Shown here: piece by piece, positions 25,269 through 34,787 of the stretch
Layout: each line of letters begins with the position of its first letter
Numbering within the stretch: position 1 is the first letter of the stretch
Source of the DNA: Hellea sp.
GTDB lineage: Bacteria > Pseudomonadota > Alphaproteobacteria > Caulobacterales > Maricaulaceae
Direction: 5' to 3'
DNA: 63,595 nt
NCBI GenBank assembly: GCA_029250925.1
Contig: JAQXEH010000085.1
Location: forward strand, 1 to 63,595
Program-made: the position numbers and the translations under genes
The notes under the pieces: model-generated
Database searches by the model: none
Told to the model about the DNA's origin: nothing
Seen by the model: only the letters and a program-made list of their open reading frames with translations

Positions 25269-27347
25269 ATGAATATTATTTATACAAATAAATTATTTTT
25301 AAAAAAAACCCTCAAAATATGTAAAATCATAACTTATTTATATTTTTTTATACCACTTTGCAATGTAGCATATGCAAATATTCCATTACCAAATTTAAAA
25401 GCCCTACCTAAAAATACATCTTTTATAATTGATGACTCCCAATCCACTTACCTAAGAAAAGGGCTAAGGGCCTCAAAAAAAGGTCACTGGAGTGATTTAA
25501 ATAATTCAATTAAAAATCTAGATAACGATACATCAAGGGATTTATTATATTGGGCGCGAGCTATTAAGAGCCCTAATATATCATTTAAAGAAATTAACTA
25601 TGTAGTTGAAAAACTTCACAATTGGCCTCGGGCTATTGCTATTCAAGCAAAAGCTGAAAGCATTTTGTTTGATGACCCTATCAGCCACATAGAAGTATTA
25701 TCTTGGTTTGAAAGTAAAATTCCAGTTTCTGGTGAAGGCCGCGCAGTGTTAGCTAGAGCTTATTATAAAATTGGCGATACAACAAATGGAGATTACTGGC
25801 TACGAAAAGCTTGGAATGAGTCTAAGCTTACAGGTTACAGACAAAGAGAGCTCTACTTCGAATTTAAAGATAAACTCACAGAAAATGATCATTACTTACG
25901 AGCCGATCACTTGCTATGGCAGGGTAAATTTCATTACAAAAAAATAGACCAACTACTTAATTATATCGATGAAGATAAAAGGTCTTTGATTCGAGCAAGA
26001 ATGAAAGTAGCCACAAACAGATCTGGAATAGACAAAGCTATTAACACAATTCCAGAAGATTTAATCAATGATTCCTCACTCAATTATGAAAGATCAAAAT
26101 GGCGTCGTATAAAAAAATCTAAAAACTATGCATTACCACTCATAAAAGAAATTGATATGCCGGTTGCGAACCCCAGGGGAAGACAACTCATGTGGCTTGA
26201 AAAACGCATATATGTTCGTTGGTTAATAGAGGAAAAAAGGTATCAAGAGGCTTATAACCTTTGCATTAATCATGGCATTAACAGCGGCGCGAGGTTTGCC
26301 GAAGCAGAGTTTACAGCAGGCTGGTTAGCCTTAACCAAACTAAACAATCCACTTTCAGCAAAAAAACATTTTAAAATCCTTAATGATGGTGTCTCAACAT
26401 CAGTCTCATCTAGTAGAGCGCTTTATTGGTTAGGCCGTACAAGCGAAGAGCTTAAGGATGAAGGTGCCAGTAATTATTTTATGGAAGCATCAAATTTTAC
26501 TAATACATTCTATGGCCAGCTATCATTAAGTAAAATCAATAGCGAAGCTGTAAAAATTATTCTGCCACCCGAGGAAGATACAAAAAACCTTGAGAAAAGT
26601 TTTTTCGAAGACCCAAGAATAAAAGCTATGAATTTATTGGGTGAGCTCGGTGAAGAAGAGTTTTATACTAGCTTCTCATTTCATATGGATGATCAATACA
26701 ATGATGAGCGTCTACTCACTTTACTATCACGGTTAAGCGTAAAGTATGACTATATGAGACCATCTATAAGGGCAGCAAAGCAAGCATTCCGTTTCAAAAA
26801 AATGCTAACAGTGTCAGGTTACCCTCTGATAAATGAAATAGAAATGCTTCCGAACGAATTCGACATACCATTTGTTTACGCCATAGCGAGACAAGAAAGC
26901 GAGTTTGAATATAATGTAGTAAGTACTGCAAAAGCATACGGAATGATGCAAATGATCGACAGCACAGCAAGAGAAACAGCGAAAAAACATAATATAAATT
27001 ATTCAAAGTCAAAATTAATAGCTGATAGAGATTATAGCGCCAAATTAGGAGCTTTACACCTAAACGACTTGCTCGAAAGATTTGATGGCTCGTATATATT
27101 AGCAGCTTCGGCCTATAATGCCGGGGCACATAGGGCCAGCCAATGGATTCAGAAATATGGGGATCCTCGTTTAAACGAAGTAGATACAATTGATTGGATT
27201 GAATCAATACCTTTTTCCGAGACACGAAATTATGTTCAAAGGGTTATGGAAAATCTTCAGATATATCGAGCCAGAAGAAATAATAATCAGTTCATAAATG
27301 AAATAAATAAAGATATAAATATAAATAACAATATATTAGCAAACTAG
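25269..27347 (+). CDS. slt: Soluble lytic murein transglycosylase
   Basis: A 692-residue periplasmic enzyme that cleaves peptidoglycan glycan strands to give 1,6-anhydro ends. An N-terminal hydrophobic segment around residues 17-36 ending near AYA is the probable signal peptide. A long helical superhelix (residues about 50-520) with TPR-like repeats precedes the SLT domain, where the catalytic Glu is in ARQESEFEYN and the GMMQMIDSTA and AASAYNAGAHRA motifs follow. A TTG-free standard ATG is used, 8 bases after a GAGGGA-like site. Confidence 0.92.
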   Translation: MNIIYTNKLFLKKTLKICKIITYLYFFIPLCNVAYANIPLPNLKALPKNTSFIIDDSQSTYLRKGLRASKKGHWSDLNNSIKNLDNDTSRDLLYWARAIKSPNISFKEINYVVEKLHNWPRAIAIQAKAESILFDDPISHIEVLSWFESKIPVSGEGRAVLARAYYKIGDTTNGDYWLRKAWNESKLTGYRQRELYFEFKDKLTENDHYLRADHLLWQGKFHYKKIDQLLNYIDEDKRSLIRARMKVATNRSGIDKAINTIPEDLINDSSLNYERSKWRRIKKSKNYALPLIKEIDMPVANPRGRQLMWLEKRIYVRWLIEEKRYQEAYNLCINHGINSGARFAEAEFTAGWLALTKLNNPLSAKKHFKILNDGVSTSVSSSRALYWLGRTSEELKDEGASNYFMEASNFTNTFYGQLSLSKINSEAVKIILPPEEDTKNLEKSFFEDPRIKAMNLLGELGEEEFYTSFSFHMDDQYNDERLLTLLSRLSVKYDYMRPSIRAAKQAFRFKKMLTVSGYPLINEIEMLPNEFDIPFVYAIARQESEFEYNVVSTAKAYGMMQMIDSTARETAKKHNINYSKSKLIADRDYSAKLGALHLNDLLERFDGSYILAASAYNAGAHRASQWIQKYGDPRLNEVDTIDWIESIPFSETRNYVQRVMENLQIYRARRNNNQFINEINKDININNNILAN

Positions 27348-27392
27348 AACTTACATATATTTCTTCACATATAAGCTTTATTTCCTAATATT

Positions 27393-27433
27393 TTTATAAG
27401 TTAAATACCATTCTCATAAACAAAACTTATAAA
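27393..27433. terminator. Inverted repeat between convergent genes, possible terminator
   Basis: TTTATAAGTT at 27393-27402 and AACTTATAAA at 27424-27433 are perfect 10-base complements separated by 21 bases. The repeat lies in the 90-base gap between the convergent slt and dehydratase genes and could stop transcription from both sides. The stem is AT-only except for one pair, so its stability is low. Confidence 0.3.
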
Positions 27434-27437
27434 GAAC

Positions 27438-28484
27438 TTACAACCCCAAAGCCTCATCTGCACTACGTGCAATAGTATTATCCACATTACCGCCCGACAA
27501 AATTACACATATTGCATTGATATTTGGATATTTACTCAAATCACCTTTTAATAAAGAAGCTAAAGCAACTGCCCCACCAGGTTCAAGTTGTAAGCCTGTC
27601 TCTTTTTTGAAAATTGCCATTGAATAACGGCATTCATCATCCGTAACAGTAAATACATTTGATAAAGATTTTTTATTAATCGGCCATGTGATCTTACCAG
27701 GCATTGGTGTCATAAGTGCATCACAAATTGTTTCATTCGTAATTGGAACAGATTTTCTTTTTTTCGATAAAAGGGAGAGTTGATGATCATTATATAAAAA
27801 TGGTTCAGCACCAAAAATTTTTGTTTTAGGTGATAATTTTTTCATTGCCAAACTAATACCAGCACACAACCCGCCACCCCCTAAGCAAGTTATTAATCCA
27901 TCAAAATGAATGCCGCTGTTTGCAATCTCTAATCCAATCGTACCTTGACCAGCTATAATATAGGGATCGTCAAAGCTGGGTACATATATGTATCCATACC
28001 TTTTTGATAAGTTCTCCGCAATTTCCTCCCGACTTTCAGTATATCTATCATAAAAATGTATTATCCCATTATCACCTTTTACCCCGTTAATTTTTATAAC
28101 TGGAGCGTCACTTGGCATAACAATGTGTGATACAATATTTAATTCTTTTGCCGCTTTAGCTATACCTTGTGCATGATTACCTGAACTTGTCGCTACAACT
28201 CCTCTTGCTCTATAAGCAGTGGAGAGATTGGCCAAACGATTAAATGCACCTCTATATTTAAATGAGCCACTCTTTTGATTGCATTCTGGCTTAAACCAGA
28301 CTTTTTTTTGAGTAATAATATCAATCACATCAGAGCGAATTAATGGAGTTGGAGATATGTTACCATTCAATAGCTCAGCTGCACTTTCAATATCTTGAAA
28401 AATTGGCCTACATGATTTGCGTTTTTCATAATGATTTTTCATAAGCTTGTTGACACTAACTGAATGTACATAAATAAAACACAC
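27438..28484 (-). CDS. PLP-dependent threonine/serine dehydratase-like enzyme
   Basis: A 348-residue fold-type II pyridoxal-phosphate enzyme related to catabolic threonine dehydratase and serine racemase. The PLP lysine lies in KSGSFKYRGAFN, the phosphate-binding glycine loop is CLGGGGLCAG, and SSGNHAQGIA is the conserved substrate loop. It lacks the ACT regulatory domain of biosynthetic IlvA. Exact substrate cannot be told from sequence. The first 14 codons are doubtful: Met15 at 28442 would give a more usual N-terminus, and neither start has a strong ribosome-binding site. Confidence 0.85.
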   Translation of the reverse strand: MCFIYVHSVSVNKLMKNHYEKRKSCRPIFQDIESAAELLNGNISPTPLIRSDVIDIITQKKVWFKPECNQKSGSFKYRGAFNRLANLSTAYRARGVVATSSGNHAQGIAKAAKELNIVSHIVMPSDAPVIKINGVKGDNGIIHFYDRYTESREEIAENLSKRYGYIYVPSFDDPYIIAGQGTIGLEIANSGIHFDGLITCLGGGGLCAGISLAMKKLSPKTKIFGAEPFLYNDHQLSLLSKKRKSVPITNETICDALMTPMPGKITWPINKKSLSNVFTVTDDECRYSMAIFKKETGLQLEPGGAVALASLLKGDLSKYPNINAICVILSGGNVDNTIARSADEALGL

Positions 28485-28513
28485 AAATAAAAAAATTTAT
28501 TAAGGAGAACTCG

Positions 28514-30136
28514 ATGCAAGGCTTAATGATGAAGCAAGAACTAATGATTAGTGATCTAATAGATCATGCATCAAAAGTTCATTCTACGCGTGAAATTTTT
28601 ACACTTAACTCTGATATGACCGAGCATCGTTATACTTGGTCTGATTGTGCTGTTAGAGTTAAAAAACTCGCTAATGCATTGTTAAAAGCTGGTGTAAAAA
28701 AGGGTGATCGTATTGCTACTATTGCTTGGAATAACTATCAACATATCGAAATATACTATGCGGTTTCGTCGATCGGGGCTGTTGTTCATACAATAAACCC
28801 GCGATTGAAGCCTGATCAGATATCCTGGATGGTTAATCACGCAGAAGATAGTTTCGTATTTTTTGATAAAACATTTTCGCCAATTATTAATTCAATATCG
28901 GATAACTGCAAAAGTGTTGATCATTGGATTTGCCTCACAAACGAGCAAAATCTACCAGAGATTGATACAACTATAATTGATTATGAGACTTTCATAGTTA
29001 ATGCATCAGATGATATTGTATGGGAGAGGTTTGATGAGAATACAGCTTGTACGCTCTGTTATACCTCCGGAACCACCGGTAACCCTAAAGGCGTGCTGTA
29101 CTCTCATCGATCAACTGTATTACATGCAATGGCAGGATCATTTCACGATGTTATCGGTGCTGGCTCACGCAGTGTAATACTTGCAGTTGTACCAATGTTT
29201 CACGTTTCAGCTTGGGGATTAATTTATTCCGCAGCAATGATTGGCGCAAAACTTGTGATGCCAGGACCGGGACTTGATGGTGAAAGTATGTGCAAAATGA
29301 TAAACCAAGAAAAAGTTTCTTTAATGGCTGGAGTGCCTACTGTATGGCTGGGTGTTTACAATTACGCTAAAGCTAACAACATAGAGCTTAATAGTGTTAA
29401 AAAAGCTTTGGTTGGAGGGTCAGCGCTACCAGAGTCACTCCTGAGATCATATGAACAAGACCTAGGAATCCCAATGCAACAAGGCTGGGGAATGACAGAA
29501 ACATCTCCGATTGGTTGCACCTATACCGCACATCCCGATACAGATTTAAATGATTATGACTCAACTGTTAGTGATAAATTACTTGCAGGTCGACGAATGT
29601 TTGGTATCGATATGCGTATCGTCGATGATGAAAATAATATATTGCCTGAAGATGGAATTTCTGAAGGTCACCTACAAGTTAAAGGACCTTGGGTTGCAAG
29701 TGGTTATTTCAAAGGAGATGGAGCAGAGAGCTTCACAAGCGATGGATGGTTTGCGACTGGTGATGTTAGCAAATTACACCCCACAGGCTTTATGGAAATA
29801 ACAGATAGATCTAAGGATGTTATCAAGTCAGGCGGTGAATGGGTGAGCTCAATTGATGTAGAGAATGCAGCATCTGATCATCCAGAAGTAGCAATGGCCG
29901 CCTGCATTGGAATTAGGCATGATAAATGGCAAGAAAGACCTTTCTTAATTTTACAACCTGTTCCAGGGAAAACTCCCGATAAAGAAGAGGTAAAATCTTT
30001 TATACTGGCTAAATGTGCTAAATGGTGGATGCCTGACGAAATGGTCTATCAAGACGAACTACCACTAGGGGCAACTGGGAAAATCCTTAAACGCGAACTC
30101 AAGGAAATATATAAAGATTACTATATAAAGGGATAA
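28514..30136 (+). CDS. alkK: Medium-chain acyl-CoA synthetase, AlkK-like
   Basis: A 540-residue adenylate-forming fatty acid:CoA ligase. The AMP-binding signature YTSGTTGNPKG is near residue 188, then GWGMTETSP, DGWFATGD and GATGKILKREL with the catalytic Lys. The opening MQGLMM...LMISDLIDHA and the AWNNYQHIEIYYAV block resemble AlkK-type medium-chain ligases more than FadD. The start is well supported by AAGGAG 7 bases before the ATG, one of the best ribosome-binding sites in the window. Predicted role is activation of fatty acids for beta-oxidation; chain length is inferred. Confidence 0.87.
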   Translation: MQGLMMKQELMISDLIDHASKVHSTREIFTLNSDMTEHRYTWSDCAVRVKKLANALLKAGVKKGDRIATIAWNNYQHIEIYYAVSSIGAVVHTINPRLKPDQISWMVNHAEDSFVFFDKTFSPIINSISDNCKSVDHWICLTNEQNLPEIDTTIIDYETFIVNASDDIVWERFDENTACTLCYTSGTTGNPKGVLYSHRSTVLHAMAGSFHDVIGAGSRSVILAVVPMFHVSAWGLIYSAAMIGAKLVMPGPGLDGESMCKMINQEKVSLMAGVPTVWLGVYNYAKANNIELNSVKKALVGGSALPESLLRSYEQDLGIPMQQGWGMTETSPIGCTYTAHPDTDLNDYDSTVSDKLLAGRRMFGIDMRIVDDENNILPEDGISEGHLQVKGPWVASGYFKGDGAESFTSDGWFATGDVSKLHPTGFMEITDRSKDVIKSGGEWVSSIDVENAASDHPEVAMAACIGIRHDKWQERPFLILQPVPGKTPDKEEVKSFILAKCAKWWMPDEMVYQDELPLGATGKILKRELKEIYKDYYIKG

Positions 30137-30151
30137 TTGCTCACTAAGTGA

Positions 30152-31366
30152 TTATTGCCCGAACAACACTCCATTTTCTGTTATTATCACAGTGATCAAT
30201 GAAAATATCCCAAGGAATATAAATCCTATCAAAATTGGTGTCACAGAACCATTAAATTGGCTCGATACAAAATATCCGAATACACTTGACACTGCTGTAG
30301 TAAAAAAACCGTATAGAGCACTTGCTGTACCAGCTCTATCGCCTTGAGACTCCATAGCAATAGCAGAAAAATTAGCTCCTAACATTCCAAAACAACCAAA
30401 TGTAAGTGCAAATAAAGGCAAAAAAACCGTTAATATCTCACCATAAAAATAGGAGGCTATTAGATTTATAAAAGAGAGAAATATAAATAATAGGAGTGTT
30501 ATGTGACTTATTCTTCGCATGCCAATAATATCTACTATACGAAAGTTTATAAAATTAGCTAATGCAAGAGTACCTGCTATTAAAGCAAACCATAATGAAA
30601 ATAAATTACCTGAATTAAATACATCATTAAATATTTGCTCAGCAGAGGCAATAAAAGCGAAAAGAGCTGCATAGATAAAACTGCTTGAGATCATATAGCC
30701 AGTTGTTACACGGTCCTTTAAAACCTCAGAAAAAACATTGATTGATGATTTGAAACCAATATTTCTATTTGACGGGTTTCGGAGAGTTTCTGGTAGTCTA
30801 TAATGCGTCCATAGAAATACAACTAACCCCGAAAGACCAAGAACACCAAAGGTCCATTTCCAACCTGCAACAATCATTACACCTTGACCAATAACTGGCG
30901 CAACAATAGGTACTATCATAAATACAGTCATAACAAGTGACATAATACGAGCCATAGCTCGTCCAGCTGTTAAATCCCTCACTACAGAAATTGCTATAAC
31001 TCTAATTCCTGAAGAAAAAACTCCTTGAAACAATCTTGCTATGCATAGGAAATAAAAATTTGACGTTAACATGCATAGAAATGCAAAAACCACATAAGCA
31101 ACCATGCATATCTTTAAAAGGTTTCTTCTTCCATATTTATCAGTTATTGGACCAAAAAATAACTGAGGGACACCAAACCCAAGGATATACGAATAAATCA
31201 ACCATTGTTGACCATTACCCTCAATTTTGTAATGCTCAGCAATAACACCCATTGCCGGCAACATAATGTCTATAGCGAATGCATTCATCGCCATCAGAGC
31301 AGCTACCAAGGATATGAATTCCCATGTATGCATCGAAAAATTTGGGTATTTTTTTGTATTTAGCAT
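30152..31366 (-). CDS. Bcr/CflA-family multidrug efflux MFS transporter
   Basis: A 404-residue major facilitator with about 12 transmembrane segments. The loop 2-3 motif appears as GPITDKYGRRN, and AFAIDIMLPAM at the first helix plus RLFQGVFSSG in helix 4 are typical of the Bcr/CflA drug:proton antiporter group. It would export small molecules across the inner membrane; the substrate is unknown. It starts 12 bases after thiG, so it may be transcribed with thiS-thiG, though no thiamine link is implied. Confidence 0.85.
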   Translation of the reverse strand: MLNTKKYPNFSMHTWEFISLVAALMAMNAFAIDIMLPAMGVIAEHYKIEGNGQQWLIYSYILGFGVPQLFFGPITDKYGRRNLLKICMVAYVVFAFLCMLTSNFYFLCIARLFQGVFSSGIRVIAISVVRDLTAGRAMARIMSLVMTVFMIVPIVAPVIGQGVMIVAGWKWTFGVLGLSGLVVFLWTHYRLPETLRNPSNRNIGFKSSINVFSEVLKDRVTTGYMISSSFIYAALFAFIASAEQIFNDVFNSGNLFSLWFALIAGTLALANFINFRIVDIIGMRRISHITLLLFIFLSFINLIASYFYGEILTVFLPLFALTFGCFGMLGANFSAIAMESQGDRAGTASALYGFFTTAVSSVFGYFVSSQFNGSVTPILIGFIFLGIFSLITVIITENGVLFGQ

Positions 31367-31378
31367 GCTTAAAAAAAA

Positions 31379-32167
31379 CTAAATTAGCCCTGCCAATGGT
31401 GAGCTAGGATCAGCATATTTTTTCGTAGGCATTCGGCCGGCTAGATACGCTTGTCTTCCTGCAATTACAGCATGTTTCATAGCTAAAGCCATTTTTATTG
31501 GATCCTTGGCATTTGCTATCGCAGTATTCATTAACACCCCATCACAACCAAGCTCCATTGCGATAGCCGCATCGGACGCCGTTCCAACTCCTGCGTCAAC
31601 AATCACTGGTACATTCGATTGCTCAACAATCAGTCTAATATTCACTTTATTTTGAATGCCAAGTCCTGAACCAATAGGTGCTCCAAGAGGCATTATTGCT
31701 ACGCATCCCATATCTTCTAATTTCTTAGCAAATACAGGGTCATCTGAGCAATAAACCATAACTTCAAAGCCGTCCTTAATGAGTAATTCAGCCGATCTTA
31801 GAGTTTCCTCCATATCCGGATAAAGATGTTTAGGATCAGATAGTACCTCAAGCTTAACTAAATTCCAGCCTCCAGCTTCTTTAGCTAACCTCAAGGTTCT
31901 AACAGCATCTTCACCTGTGAAACAACCGGCTGTATTGGGCAAGTAGACTGTTTTCTTAGGATTTATATAGTCTACGAGCATAGGCTTATTAGGGTCAGAC
32001 ACATTTACTCTTCTGACAGCAACAGTCACCATTTCAGCTCCAGAAGCATTAAGGGCATCAGAATTTTGCTTATAATTGGTATATTTTCCCGTACCGATTA
32101 TTAGTCGTGAATTAAATTCATAACTTCCTACTTTCAGAGTATCATTGGATTTAATGCTACTTTTCAT
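31379..32167 (-). CDS. thiG: Thiazole synthase
   Basis: A 262-residue TIM-barrel enzyme that makes the thiazole phosphate part of thiamine from 1-deoxyxylulose 5-phosphate, a glycine-derived imine and ThiS thiocarboxylate. The catalytic Lys is in [15 protein letters not shown], and the phosphate-binding [20 protein letters not shown] is split here as GVGTASDAA and MELGCDGVL. It shares one base with thiS. ThiO/ThiH and ThiE are not in the window. Confidence 0.96.
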   Translation of the reverse strand: MKSSIKSNDTLKVGSYEFNSRLIIGTGKYTNYKQNSDALNASGAEMVTVAVRRVNVSDPNKPMLVDYINPKKTVYLPNTAGCFTGEDAVRTLRLAKEAGGWNLVKLEVLSDPKHLYPDMEETLRSAELLIKDGFEVMVYCSDDPVFAKKLEDMGCVAIMPLGAPIGSGLGIQNKVNIRLIVEQSNVPVIVDAGVGTASDAAIAMELGCDGVLMNTAIANAKDPIKMALAMKHAVIAGRQAYLAGRMPTKKYADPSSPLAGLI

Positions 32168-32370
32168 TAACCACCACCTATGAAATGAATAATTTCTATT
32201 ATATCGCCATCATTTAATCTTACACTATCGTAAGTTGACTTAGATACGATTTCACGGTTCCGTTCAATGGCTATTTTTTTAGCTGGTAATTTCAAATGGT
32301 CCAATAATTCACGCATTGTTATATCATCTTCTAGATTATCATATTTTTTACCGTTCACAATTAAATACAT
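32167..32370 (-). CDS. thiS: Sulfur carrier protein ThiS
   Basis: A 67-residue ubiquitin-fold sulfur carrier. The C-terminus ends IHFIGGG, giving the GG tail that ThiF adenylates and thiocarboxylates before sulfur is passed to ThiG. The N-terminal [10 protein letters not shown] is the typical first strand. It overlaps the start of thiG and is divergent from aroQ across 73 bases. I see no TPP riboswitch in that short gap. Confidence 0.95.
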   Translation of the reverse strand: MYLIVNGKKYDNLEDDITMRELLDHLKLPAKKIAIERNREIVSKSTYDSVRLNDGDIIEIIHFIGGG

Positions 32371-32443
32371 ACTTTATTCCAATGGATATAGAGGCTTGTA
32401 GACAAAGCGTAGTAAGGTTAACATAATAAAAACGAGGTATTCA

Positions 32444-32884
32444 ATGACAAAAATCATTTACATAATAAATGGACCAAACTTGAATTTATTGGGTAATAGA
32501 GAAACAGAAATATATGGCCAGTCAACATTAAATGACATAGAAAATAAATGTAAAGAATATAGTAAAAACTTATGTTTAGATATAGTATTTAAACAAAGCA
32601 ATATAGAAGGTGAAATTGTTAACTTTATACAAGAGGCTGGGAATAAAGCATCTGGTGTGATTATTAACCCCGCCGCCTATACTCACACATCAGTAGCTAT
32701 TCATGACGCACTAAAATCTCTGATTGTTCCTTCAATAGAAATTCATTTATCTCAGCCAGCTAAACGAGAAAGCTTTAGACATAAGTCATTCGTTGCAGAA
32801 GTAGTTAATGGAACAATAAGTGGCTTTGGCCCAAATTCTTATTTGCTAGCTATGAAAGCTATAGATGATTTGTTAAAATCCTAA
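32444..32884 (+). CDS. aroQ: 3-dehydroquinate dehydratase, type II
   Basis: A 146-residue shikimate-pathway enzyme. INGPNLNLLGNRE at the start, FKQSNIEGEIV, NPAAYTHTSVAI and IEIHLSQPAKRESFRHKS are the type II signatures, including the catalytic Tyr/His/Arg residues; the first catalytic Tyr is in EIYGQ. It is the first gene of aroQ-accB-accC, a conserved order. A GAGG-like site lies about 8 bases before the ATG. Confidence 0.95.
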   Translation: MTKIIYIINGPNLNLLGNRETEIYGQSTLNDIENKCKEYSKNLCLDIVFKQSNIEGEIVNFIQEAGNKASGVIINPAAYTHTSVAIHDALKSLIVPSIEIHLSQPAKRESFRHKSFVAEVVNGTISGFGPNSYLLAMKAIDDLLKS

Positions 32885-32902
32885 TACGGAGAGTTAGATA
32901 AA

Positions 32903-33391
32903 ATGACAAAATCCAATTTTAAACCTTCATTGCAATCTATTAAAGTGACTAGAGAACTAACTAAAATTCTCACCGAAAATAATCTTTCTGAAATACAAAT
33001 CGAAGAAGGTGATATTAAGATTAAATTATCTCGAAGAAACCATGCAATTACTGATATTTACCAAGAAACCAAAGATGAAGTAAATGCGAGAGAGGTAACT
33101 TTAAATACAAAAAACAATGAACTAACTACCGAGAGCAATAGTGATCACACTTCTCATATAAATGCTGTTAAATCCCCAATGGTTGGTACGGTATACACAA
33201 GACCCTCACCTGATGCCGACCCCTTTGTGAAAGTTAATGATAAGGTAAAAGAGGGCGATACAATTGTACTTATAGAAGCGATGAAAACCTTCAACTCCAT
33301 CACTGCTACAAAGTCAGGTACAATAACGAAAATTCTGATAGAAAACGCTCAACCAGTTGAGTTTGGCGATCCACTATTTACTATAGAATAA
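32903..33391 (+). CDS. accB: Biotin carboxyl carrier protein of acetyl-CoA carboxylase
   Basis: A 162-residue carrier that holds biotin for acetyl-CoA carboxylation. The C-terminal biotinyl domain (about 85-162) has the EAMKTFNSI motif with the biotinylated Lys. It is preceded by an N-terminal helical segment and a flexible Asn/Glu-rich linker. The ATG follows CGGAGAG by about 11 bases. It lies 18 bases after aroQ and 3 before accC. Confidence 0.95.
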   Translation: MTKSNFKPSLQSIKVTRELTKILTENNLSEIQIEEGDIKIKLSRRNHAITDIYQETKDEVNAREVTLNTKNNELTTESNSDHTSHINAVKSPMVGTVYTRPSPDADPFVKVNDKVKEGDTIVLIEAMKTFNSITATKSGTITKILIENAQPVEFGDPLFTIE

Positions 33392-33394
33392 ATT

Positions 33395-34759
33395 ATGCCA
33401 GGTTCGACTAAATTTAAAAAAATACTAATTGCTAACAGGGGTGAAATAGCGCTTAGGATTCATAGGGCCTGCAAGGAAATGGGCATAAATACCGTGGCTG
33501 TTTACTCTGAGGCAGATCGTGAAGCAATGCATGTAAGATTAGCAGATGAAAGCGTGTGCATAGGACCAAATAGTGCAGCAGATAGTTATTTGAATATACC
33601 TGCAATTATAGCAGCTTGTGAAATCACTAATGCTGATGCCGTACACCCGGGGTATGGGTTTTTATCTGAAAACGCGAGGTTTGCTGAAATAGTTGAAGCA
33701 CATGGAATGGAGTTCATAGGACCAACTGCTCAACATATACAAATTATGGGAGACAAAATTACCGCTAAAGATACTGTTAAAAAAGCGGGTATCCCCGTGG
33801 TTCCTGGTTCTGATGGCGGAGTCTCGAGTTATACAGAAGCAAAAAAAGTTAGCGACAAACTAGGTTTCCCATTATTGGTTAAAGCTGCTTCCGGGGGGGG
33901 AGGTAGAGGCATGCGTTTAGCTAATAAAAAAGAAGATTTAGAAGAAGCGATTAATTCAGCTCAACAAGAAGCTATTGCCGCTTTTGGTGATGGTACTGTT
34001 TATCTAGAAAAATACCTGACAAAGCCGAGGCACATAGAAATACAAGTTCTAGCAGATAAGCATGGAAATGTTGTACACCTTGGTGAAAGGGACTGCAGCT
34101 TACAAAGACGGAATCAAAAAATACTAGAGGAAGCGCCCTCACCCTGTCTATCCAGCAAAGAAAGAAATAAAATTGGCAGCATAGTAACAAAAGCAATAAA
34201 GAAAATTGGATATCGCGGTGTTGGTACAGTCGAGTTTTTATATGAAAATGGAGAGTTTTATTTCATAGAAATGAATACGCGATTACAAGTTGAACATCCT
34301 ATTACAGAGGAAATAACTGGAATAGACTTAGTTAGAGAGCAAATTAGAGTAGCATCCGATTTATACCTTAATTATACTCAAAAAGACATAAAGTTTAATG
34401 GCCACAGTATAGAATGTAGAATAAATGCTGAACATCCAACAACATTCGTACCTTGTCCAGGTAAGGTGATAGATTTTCATGCAGCGGGAGGAATGAACAC
34501 GCGATTTGATAGTGGTTTGTATAGCGGTTACATTATTCCACCGTATTATGATAGTTTAGTTGGCAAATTGATAGTCTGGGGGAATACGCGTGAAGGTGCG
34601 CTTTTTCGATTAAAAAGAGCTTTAGGAGAAACTGTTATAACTGGAGTTGAAACCACAAAAAAGCTACATGAAGACCTTTTGGAGGACCCAGACTTTAAAA
34701 AAGGTAAATATGATATTCATTGGCTTGAAACATGGCTTGATAAAAAAAATAAGGTCTGA
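33395..34759 (+). CDS. accC: Acetyl-CoA carboxylase, biotin carboxylase subunit
   Basis: A 454-residue ATP-grasp enzyme that carboxylates biotin on AccB, the first half-reaction to malonyl-CoA. IANRGEIALRIHRACKE begins the biotin-carboxylase domain, the glycine-rich ATP loop is KAASGGGGRGMR near 165, and EMNTRLQVEHP carries metal and catalytic residues. The length is standard. Its end lies 14 bases from the convergent crtB stop; aat, the usual next gene in many relatives, is elsewhere in the window. Confidence 0.97.
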   Translation: MPGSTKFKKILIANRGEIALRIHRACKEMGINTVAVYSEADREAMHVRLADESVCIGPNSAADSYLNIPAIIAACEITNADAVHPGYGFLSENARFAEIVEAHGMEFIGPTAQHIQIMGDKITAKDTVKKAGIPVVPGSDGGVSSYTEAKKVSDKLGFPLLVKAASGGGGRGMRLANKKEDLEEAINSAQQEAIAAFGDGTVYLEKYLTKPRHIEIQVLADKHGNVVHLGERDCSLQRRNQKILEEAPSPCLSSKERNKIGSIVTKAIKKIGYRGVGTVEFLYENGEFYFIEMNTRLQVEHPITEEITGIDLVREQIRVASDLYLNYTQKDIKFNGHSIECRINAEHPTTFVPCPGKVIDFHAAGGMNTRFDSGLYSGYIIPPYYDSLVGKLIVWGNTREGALFRLKRALGETVITGVETTKKLHEDLLEDPDFKKGKYDIHWLETWLDKKNKV

Positions 34760-34767
34760 TCAGTCCA

Positions 34768-34787
34768 AACGCCTTATTTCGGGCGTT
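34768..34787 (-). terminator. Possible terminator of the crtY-crtI-crtB operon
   Basis: AACGCC at 34768-34773 and GGCGTT at 34782-34787 can pair in the RNA of either strand. On the minus strand the stem is followed by a second short palindrome and then a run of eight T residues inside the end of accC, which suits termination of crtB transcription. The distance from stem to T-run is longer than in a classical terminator. Confidence 0.3.

Noticed and set aside
26794-27225. A 143-codon frame on the minus strand inside slt
   Set aside because: It lies fully within the SLT catalytic domain of slt, and its translation is Leu/Tyr/Arg-rich with no recognisable domain.
32371-32443. TPP riboswitch ahead of thiS
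   Set aside because: The 73-base gap is too short and lacks the conserved THI-box sequences.
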